A stretch of DNA of 64,000 nucleotides. Source: Vitrella brassicaformis. Taxonomy: Eukaryota > Sar > Vitrellaceae. The notes under the pieces were generated by a model. That model did no database searches and had not been told where the DNA came from. It saw only the letters and a program-made list of their open reading frames with translations. How positions within the stretch are numbered: the first letter of the stretch is position 1; the number at the start of each line of letters is the position of its first letter. The stretch spans positions 1 through 64,000 of the forward strand of contig CDMY01000425.1 in assembly GCA_001179505.1 (NCBI GenBank), written 5' to 3'. Of the stretch, positions 56,188-64,000 are shown piece by piece. The translations under genes and the position numbers were made by a program.

Positions 56188-59100
56188 GATACAAAAATAG
56201 GAAAACCGTGCTCTCATCCCATCCGCGGCAAGTAGCTTATATAAGATAGGCACTCCCCTGTCCCTGTGTTACACATCTATCTATGTGTGTAGTGGGTGGG
56301 GATCGTACGGATGAGTGTGGATGTGCGAATGCAATGAAATGTTGCCTTACTTACGGGTGGGGTGAGCACGGCGACCCAACAAATGGACATCATGTGAACA
56401 GTGGTGGCGAACATGCATGTGTGGGAATGTACGCAGCCAGCCATCCGGCCAGCCAGCCAGTCCCTTCAAAGACCCGACCCGCCTCGCCCCCCAATTCACG
56501 AAATCAGTGACTCACTTGACAAGCCAGCCCAAAACAGGCAGCCAGCCAGGCAGGCAGGCGGACAGGTGGCAAGTATGTATGTACGGACATGAACCGGTCG
56601 ATCGAGTGCCCGCCCGCCCGCCCATAAAGTGTTCCGCCCTGCACCCCACCCCTCCCCTCCCTGCCAAAACACGCCATCCGAACTGCCGTCCGTCTTGGCG
56701 TTGTCTCTCGTGCGCCCCGCCCCCTGCTGTGCTGTGCTGTAGCAAAACCCCCTCCCTGTGGCTGCTGCTGCTGCGTGAAGCCTGCAGATTGTCACATAGC
56801 GTGCAATGGTACATACGATCGGTCGATGTATGTCCCGTTGCGTTGGTCTGTGCAGCCGACAAGGAGAGGCGAGAGAGAAGGCACGGCAGGCAGGCAGGCT
56901 GGCATGCAGATAGTAAGTAGGTATAGGTAAGTAGGTAGGTAGTCGATGAGATGATACAAATACGGTCAGTCGAATCGAATCAATGTGTGTGGGAACTAGT
57001 CAGTTCCTGCTCTCCCCTCTCCCCCCCTCTCCCTCCCTCCCTCCCTCTCTCTCTGTGTGTGTACAGGCTGGTCGTGGGGTTGCGGATGCAGCAGGTTGCG
57101 GATGCAGCAGCGTGCAGGAAAGTGTGGCTACTCAATGAATACACATTGTCCATTCAACACGTCACGCACCCAACCCACCCTCCCCATCCCCACGCCCACA
57201 CGAAATACGTGCTAGTCAGCTAGTCAGTCAGTGAGAGCCATCACACAACACACCCAGCGAGTGTCCCCCCGACCGCACACTTACACGCGAGAAGGAGAGT
57301 AAGCTTAGGCAGCCTCAGGACGGCAGGCAGGGAGGCAGTTACTAGGCACACACCACACTACGGACAGACACACACAGAGAGAGAGAGAGAGTTAGTTGGC
57401 GAGCAAGTAGAATACCCCTTGATTGACCAGTCGATTGGACACCGGTGGGTTGAGTTGGTTTGGTGTGACCGACAGCAGCGACGCAGACCGACCCGACTAC
57501 GAACGAACACACGGCACACACGGCACGACAGACACGGCACTTCACGGCACTCAGGAACACAGCTAGCCTAGCACAGCACAGCTGTGCTAGCTTAGCTGCG
57601 CAGGAATGAATCGACGAACGAACGAGACGATGTTAATGCTGAAAAAGCTGAAAAAGAGACATTCAATCCATCCATCAGACGCCACCCCGCTTGCTTTGCC
57701 CGGCCGATCCGTCTGTATGCAATACAGACACATGCGATGCAGCCTGGTCGGTCGGTCGGTCGGTGCTGAATCGAATCAGATATACACACAAACAAAACCA
57801 CACATCCATCCATCCACACACGAGACACGACAGAGTGGCCCTTCAAACAGTCGAGTCGACAGACAGTGAGTGAGTGAGTGACACCAATACAGCAAGGAAG
57901 CAAGTACGAGAGAGGAAGAGGTTTCCGCCTGTCGTGTAGTTGGGTGATAGTAGCTAGCTAGCTACACAAATACGATCGACACAGCGAGGAGAGCATCACA
58001 CACTAGTCAGGCGCCTTCCATCCATCCATCCATCCAGGAGAGAGAGAGAGTGAGTGAAGGAGGCGAGAGAGAGGCGAGCGAGACGAGAAGAGGCGTGCGG
58101 CCGAGCAGCACTCTCTCCCTCCCCGACTCGCCATCTGTGGGACAAACAACATATCAGCAGTTCGCAGAGATCGGCTGGAGGCAGGCAGGGAAGCTGGCAG
58201 CAAGTGTGGTGAGTGAACACGGTGGTAAACAAAGTCTGTCTGAGCGGAGCGGAAGGGAAGCAACGGAGGCAACAGAGGGGAGCCAATGGCCGCTCCCGCC
58301 ACGTCATGGACAAACTCTGTCGGTTTACTACAAATACAAACCACACACACACACGCACGGACAGCAAATGCAGGAAAAAAACATAACACAACACAGATAC
58401 ACTTTCACTTCACACACACATACTCATACTCATACGCCGCCGAATCGCCTCGCTCGGCTCTCAAAAGGAAAAATCCCAACTCAAGTCTGGTCTGTCCGGC
58501 CGTCTCCGTCTCGTCACAAATGTGCTGCCCCTGCCCCCGCCACCTGGCTGACACACAGGGCAAAGGCAACAAGAAGAAGACGCAGGCAGGTAGGCACACA
58601 GGTAGGTTGGCATAACCAACGGACAAACGGGGCAATGGGCTGCTTGGTTGGTCTCTGGTTCCTAAATGGTCTCCCCCGCCCTCCCTCCCTCCTTGCCTCT
58701 CTCGGATGCACACAAACAGGTAGATCCTCGAGACGGACAAGGGATGGGAGGAGCGCCGAAATACAACCAAACCCAACGCAACGCAACGCCACTCCAGGCC
58801 ACGTCCAAAGCAACCAAACAGCAGCCAGACAGCCAGACGAACAGAAGAACGAAATGCTGCCCTGTATCGACCAATAGAGATACACACGGGCAGAAAGGAA
58901 AAGAGGAAATCTCTCGCCATATATTCACTCTCATGCATTCAACAAACACGATGGATGATGAATGAAAACTGCTCGTGTACCAGACAGCCAGACCAATCGA
59001 GAGTACACACCACGCGGAAGCCAGCCAGCCAGCCAGCCGGCCGGCCAGGCAGGCCGGCAGCTATGCAGGCAGCAGGACAAGGAAACAAACATGGTACATA

Positions 59101-61490
59101 GCAGCACTCAACCAACCAAGAGACCCCCGAGAAAGGGTTAGGTCCAGCGTAGGCTGAGTTCATCCATCCATCCATCCATCAGTAGTGAGGGGAAGAGGGA
59201 AACGCTGATGAATCGAATCCACTACTCACTCAATGGGGAGGGAAGGAATGCAGAAAGGCGTGCGCCATCGGAAGGGAGAAAGGCGCATTGATGTACGGAC
59301 CGGCTCTGGGGTGCAATGCACCGCTGCATGCCACGCACACCCTGTAAGTAGATGTAGGTAGGTAAGCAGGTACGCACACACTCACATGGATGGGATAAAT
59401 AGAGAGACGAAACACGGCGGGCGGCGACACACATCACATCATCTCGCGCTACACAAACGACACACAAACACCATGGCTGTGTGGCTGTGTGTGTCTGTGT
59501 GTCAAGGTTGAGCGGTGTGTGTGTCGCCCGTTCACGACAGGGCGACTTCGCCCATGGCTGCCTGGCAAAAGAGAGAGAGAGAGGCGGTCCGGCCTGGACT
59601 TTCCCAGACAGCGCCCTCACACACGCGTACACTCACAAACGTGGAGGGGGGGAGGGACACACATGATGAGGAGAGAGGATGCAGAGGATGCAGAGGAAGC
59701 AGTTGAAGCTGCATACTGGAGCGGACAGACAGAGTACAGAGCGAGAAAGCTAGTCACGTCAGTCAGACATACAGACAGAAGCGAGCGAAGAGGGGAAATG
59801 CCAGCCGACAGCGTAGATAGGAGAGACACGCACGATGCTCTGGTACAAATGACAGCCGTACGCACACACACCACACATCACTTATACACCCCGCCCCATT
59901 CGAATGCATCATATCAGCTATCTATCGCAGGCAACCCCATTCACCCACACAACCCCCCCCACCCAGTCCCCCCACATCAATCACATCAGGCAGGGCAGAC
60001 AGAGAGTTGACGAACAAACGCACAGACAGGCGGCGAGGCGAGGCGAGGCAGGCCATGCCATGCTTGTACACCTACATGTATACATGTGATGTGGGCGGCC
60101 CTCGTGTATTCCAGGTCCCCCAGTATCATCCATCTACCATGCATCGATCTGACAGACAGACAGTAAGTGCATACAGCCAGCCAGCCAGTCGTGCTGTCAG
60201 GGATACATGCACACGGTCGGGTCTGTCTGTTGGTAGGAACAGGCGGCCAGGCCAAGAATCCAGCATGTGGATCAGATCAATCATGTGGATAGAGATGCTG
60301 ACGTCGATGGATGGATGCCTCCTTTCTTCCGTCCCGTTCGTCTCTTTTGTTTGTGTCACTGTCTGTCTGTCCGCCCTGACCCTGACCCTCACGGCCGTGG
60401 CGTCGGCTGACTGATGTTTCTGTTCTATCCAGGTGTCTGTCTGTCTGCCCACCCTCCCTCTCCCAATCAGCAGAAGTCAGTAGCACCTGTTGAAGCGCAC
60501 CGCACGCACACACGATAAACATGCAAACCTGCGTAGACGGCATCCGAGCTTACTGTAGCAGCAGAGGCAACGCAGCCATGTATGCCATGGATGGGATGAG
60601 TGGACAAATGGATGTCAGTCAGTGGCCATTCCATGCAGCAAGGCAACGAGGAGAGAGAGTGGGTGTGTATGTATGTATGCGGGCATGTGGGCGTGCGTGT
60701 GGCCAGCGAGTGAGTCATGCAGCAGCTGGGTGAAGGTGTGGCTGTGTGCGAAAACGTGGAATGGCATGTAGGTATGACGTCGTGTGGTGTGGTGTGGTGT
60801 GGTGTGGTGTGGCCGTGGCACGTATGCAGCAGTGGGCAGCCATCAGTAAGTGAGGTAGGCGGCCGAGTGAGCATACGAGGCGAGGCAGCCAGCAACACAG
60901 CACAGAAGAGCAAGGCAGCGTATGAAGTATGCAGTGCGATCCACACTCCCACTCTCGTGTCTACTCTCGTTCCCTCTCTCCTCCCTCCCTCCCTCCCTCC
61001 CTCCCGCCCTCTCGGCTCGTCGTCAGTCAGACAACTGAGGCACCCAATCAATGCTTGCTCTGGCTGCGCTGCATGTGCCCACATGCGGTCGGTCATCAAG
61101 AGGATGCGTATTAAACTAGACAAGACAGACAGACAGGGTGGCGATAAATAGGGACTGGAGATGCATGCATACACATGGACACAGGAAGGCAGGCAGACAG
61201 ACAGACAGACAGGGGAGAGAGAAAGAGACCGCGGGCACGGAACGGAGGCAGCACTGCTCTGTCTGGCGAGAGGGGAGGGGAGGGGGGCCGTTCGTTGTGA
61301 GTGTTGACCGACCCACCGATAGACCCACCACCACTGGACCGCTACAGCTATCCCTCTCTCTCTCTGTACTTATTCGTCATTGCTACGTACGCACCTCCCT
61401 CCCGCCCCCATCAATCATGCATTCACTCATTAGGTAGTGAACATGGACACGTTGCGGGTGTGTCGTGTCGTGTCGCCCGCGTCATGTCAT

Positions 61491-64000
61491 TCACTGTGGC
61501 GTGAGGGTGGTGTCGCGGGGGGGCCTGCGAACGTCACGCCTGAACACACACGCACACACACACAGGAGCACCACGACATGTGATGTGCCACCGGGCCCCA
61601 TCGGAGTGTCTGTTATGTGGCCCAGCCCAGCCCAGCCAGCGCACCTAGCGTCCTGTCTCTTGAGTTCGACCTTGAGGCGCTTGCGGCCCACCACGTAGCC
61701 GTTCATGCCCTGGATGGCAGCCAACGCCGACATGTACGTCTGATAGCACACAAACCTACACACACCACACCACACCACACCACACAATATGCAGAAGGGG
61801 GTGAGGCAGCTGGCTGGCTGGCTGATTGGCATACCCGAAGCCGCGCGAGAGCCCCGTGACGTTGTCGACGGCCACCTTGACCGACTGGATGGGGCCGAAC
61901 TTGCCGAAGTGGTGGTGGAGGTCGGCGTCACACCAGTCGGGTGGCAGGTGGAACACTGAATGAACCACACACACACAAGCCACAACCACCAACAAGCCCT
62001 CACACACGCTCCCTCCCTCGTCCCTCCCTCCCTCCCTCCCTTCCCCCCCATGTGTGTGCACTCAGCTCACCGAAGAGGTTGGTGGCGTCGTTGAAGCGGC
62101 CTCGTGAGCTGCTGTGCTGCGGGGCGCCCTGCGGGACCCCCCCTCTGATGGCCATGCCGTTGGGCGACATCTCCACCATGCCCGATCGCGAGTAGGACGG
62201 CGTGAGCGCCCCGCGGTAGGCGAGCTCGTCGTATCTCGAGTAGCCGCGCATGCCCATGGTGCTGCGGTAGCCGGTGGGGATGTATGGGGGCCACTCGTTG
62301 GGCAGGCTGGTGCCGAAGCGCGACTGCGGGTCCTCGTGGCCGTTGCTGGCGATCTCGGGGATCGACAGGGGCACTGCGGGAGGGGTGTGCTTGGGCATCC
62401 GGGACGATCCGGACGACGGCTTGGGCTGCTTGTACACGTAGGGGTAGCCGGACTGGTAGGGGTGCGGGAGGCCCTGGGCGGACGGCGAGGCGCCCCCGCC
62501 ACCTCTGCTGAAGTCGAATGAGCGCGGCGCGACGTGTGGGTAGCCGTAGGAGCCGTCGTAGGCCGGTCCGGGGTGCTGGGGGTTGATGGGGCTGGGAGTG
62601 GGGGTGTTGCCGCGAGAAAGGGCGTGCTGCGCGTGGTGGGGGTAGTAGTTGAGGAACGCCGCCCCGGGTGAGGTGGGTGCGAGTCGGAGGTTGCCGAACT
62701 GGGAGGGGCTGGGGGCGAGGGGAGGGGCGCCCAGGTAGGCACGGGCAAACTGCTCCTCGCCACGCTTCAACTGAACCTGCACACATCACATACACACACG
62801 ACAGACAGACAGACAGACAGAGGGAAGGGAGCATTAGAGCGGTGGTGTGGTGTCTGTCTGGTGTGCGCGTCTGAGTGGTTACCTTGAGTCTCTTGCCCTC
62901 GACAGAGAATCCATCCATGCCGGTGATGGCGTGTAGGGCCGAGATGGGGTTGTCGAAGTTGACGAATGCGTACCCGCGGCTGTTGCCGTCGTCGTTGCGC
63001 GCCACACGCAGACTCACGATGCGACCGTACTTGCCAAACAGCTGACGTGCGACCATGACACAAACACAAACCAAACGCACAAGAGTGAGCGAGCCAAGGG
63101 ATGAGCGCTGCGCGTGTGGCTTCTGTGTGTGTGTGTGTGTCGTCTGTGTCATGCGTGTACCTACCTCGCGCAGCTTGTCGTCATTCCAGGCCGCAGGCAC
63201 CTGAGAGGCGACAAGACAAGACAAGACACACCAAGGTACGTACAACACACCATTCCATTCATTTATTAGGTGGATGGATGTGCGAGTGGTGCGGTGAGTG
63301 CTCACGTGGAAGACGAATATGTTGCAGCCTCGGGGACCGTGCCGACCCTGGACCTGGCAGACACACACGCACACACAGAGCACCCCACCCAGAGAGACCC
63401 ACATGTGAAGGCGGCTCAGGCACGTGTCGCGTGCACACGACATGCAGTGGTGTCGGACTGGACATGGCCGTGTTATGAGATGAGAGTGTCATCGGTTGGC
63501 CGCGGGAGGGAGAGGAAGGCCGACATAGTGGAGTGAGAGATAGAGCCGTGAGTGGAGGAGAGAGGAGCAGGGTCGGGTCGGGTCGCCTCCCACCCTCCCT
63601 CTCCCCTCCCCCCGTCAGTCAGTGTCGTCGTGGGCCTTACATACCTTGTGGATTTCTCCCACGACGTCCGACACCTCCTGGCTGCCGGAGAAGGCACGAC
63701 CCTCGCCCCCGGTCCCACCCTCCACGACGGCCGGAACTTTCCTCTGGCTGCGCAGCTCCTCCTCTCGATCGTTGAGCACATGCGCCTTGAGGGTGAGGTC
63801 GAGGTCGAACAGCGATGTGGGAGAGGCGGGCGGCACGACTGACGGGCAGGGAAGGGGGCGGGGGGAGGGGGCGTGGGCGGGGTGGTTGTGGTGGGAGAAG
63901 GGGGAGTCGTGTTGGGCTGCTGGTGATGGGTGTGGGAAGGGGTAGCCGGCCGAGTAGTGGTAGGGGTGCACGTGGGCGTAGGGGTACATCTGGGGGGTCG
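61491..64000 (-). CDS. CELF/Bruno-like RNA-binding protein, 5' end outside the window
   Basis: Eight exons, 5' to 3': from the edge 64000 (first full codon 63998) to 63645, then 63353-63306, 63200-63165, 63041-62883, 62776-62071, 61955-61835, 61755-61645, 61539-61491; 527 residues seen. It binds mRNA to control splicing, stability or translation. The first visible RRM has GPRGCNIFVFH, PAAWNDDKLRELFGKYG, VARNDDGNSRGYAFVNF and GKRLKVQLKRG; the GPxGCNxFxxHxP entry is the mark of CELF/Bruno RRM3. A 200-residue disordered Tyr/Pro/Ser-rich linker follows. A second RRM comes after it (FHLPPDWCDADLHHHFGKFG, GFGFVCYQTYMSALAAI, RKRLKVELKRQ). The protein ends in a basic tail. Further RRMs may lie upstream beyond the window. 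Confidence 0.88.

Larger units (their letters stand above)
50458..61490. other. 11-kb gene-free, microsatellite-dominated region
   Basis: This lies between the 3' ends of two convergent genes and is by far the longest non-coding stretch of the window. It is a patchwork of short tandem tracts: GTTC at 50605-50635, CCAT/GATG at many sites, GGCA at 53690-53715, ATGCG at 55778-55803, GTGTG at 60785-60810, GGAG/CCTC runs, and a 26-base C run at 56162-56187. All open frames are translations of these repeats and resemble no protein I know. I see no tRNA or rRNA. It may hold long 3' UTRs or a non-coding RNA, but nothing shows this directly. Confidence 0.6.

Noticed and set aside
50458-61490. Frames of 100-275 codons in the repeat desert (for example 58050-58877 plus, 52658-53215 minus)
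   Set aside because: They are low-complexity repeat translations without similarity to known proteins or sensible splice signals.
62067-63443. 458-codon unspliced minus-strand frame over the RNA-binding protein
   Set aside because: It reads through introns and is out of frame with the RRM2/linker; the spliced model recovers both RRMs.
1-64000. tRNA, rRNA or prokaryotic operon features
   Set aside because: No cloverleaf or rRNA-like stretch was recognised, and the genes are intron-split with eukaryotic splice signals.

Overview
The window looks like nuclear DNA of a gene-dense, intron-rich alveolate protist. A photosynthetic chromerid such as Vitrella brassicaformis is my best guess. The reasons are: GC-rich coding sequence; about 150 short spliceosomal introns (mostly 50-110 nt, almost all GT-AG); introns and spacers full of CA/TG, CAGA and GATG microsatellites; a CELF/Bruno-type RNA-binding protein; a Piwi/Argonaute; and a D-glycerate 3-kinase with a hydrophobic N-terminal leader that would suit an algal complex plastid. 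The species name is inference. No bacterial signal is present.

Layout. 1-2.3 kb: a diverged direct duplication of a fragment that looks like remains of a Helitron/PIF1-type helicase. 2.6-8.7 kb, plus strand: a small coiled-coil protein, a TMEM65-GAF fusion and an RluA-type pseudouridine synthase. 9.2-16.3 kb: a mitochondrial-type PDK/BCKDK kinase (minus), an RS-rich protein (plus) and a PARN-type deadenylase (minus). 16.7-23.1 kb (minus): a 23-exon, about 1577-residue secreted mosaic protein. 23.3-27.7 kb: two related MFS transporters arranged tail to tail. 28.7-32.3 kb: a coiled-coil protein and a YIPF/Yip1 protein, divergent. 32.8-37.3 kb: a 23-exon Piwi-type Argonaute lacking canonical catalytic residues. 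37.8-41.5 kb: a flavin monooxygenase and D-glycerate 3-kinase whose start codons are only 50 bp apart. 42.4-50.5 kb: a small RRxS-motif protein, an HHxxxDG acyltransferase, a nucleotide-sugar transporter and an EF-hand-like protein. 50.5-61.5 kb: an 11-kb stretch without recognisable genes, made of microsatellites and an assembly gap. 61.5-64 kb: the 3' part of a CELF-like RNA-binding protein (minus), running off the window.

The genes form no single pathway. RNA biology is well represented (Argonaute, PARN, CELF-like, RS protein, pseudouridine synthase), along with secretory-pathway proteins and transporters. Genes alternate strand often, so most upstream regions are short (50-400 bp) shared divergent promoters. 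All exon models were built by hand: each keeps an open frame across every junction, uses GT-AG (three times GC-AG) and is supported by family similarity where I recognise the family.
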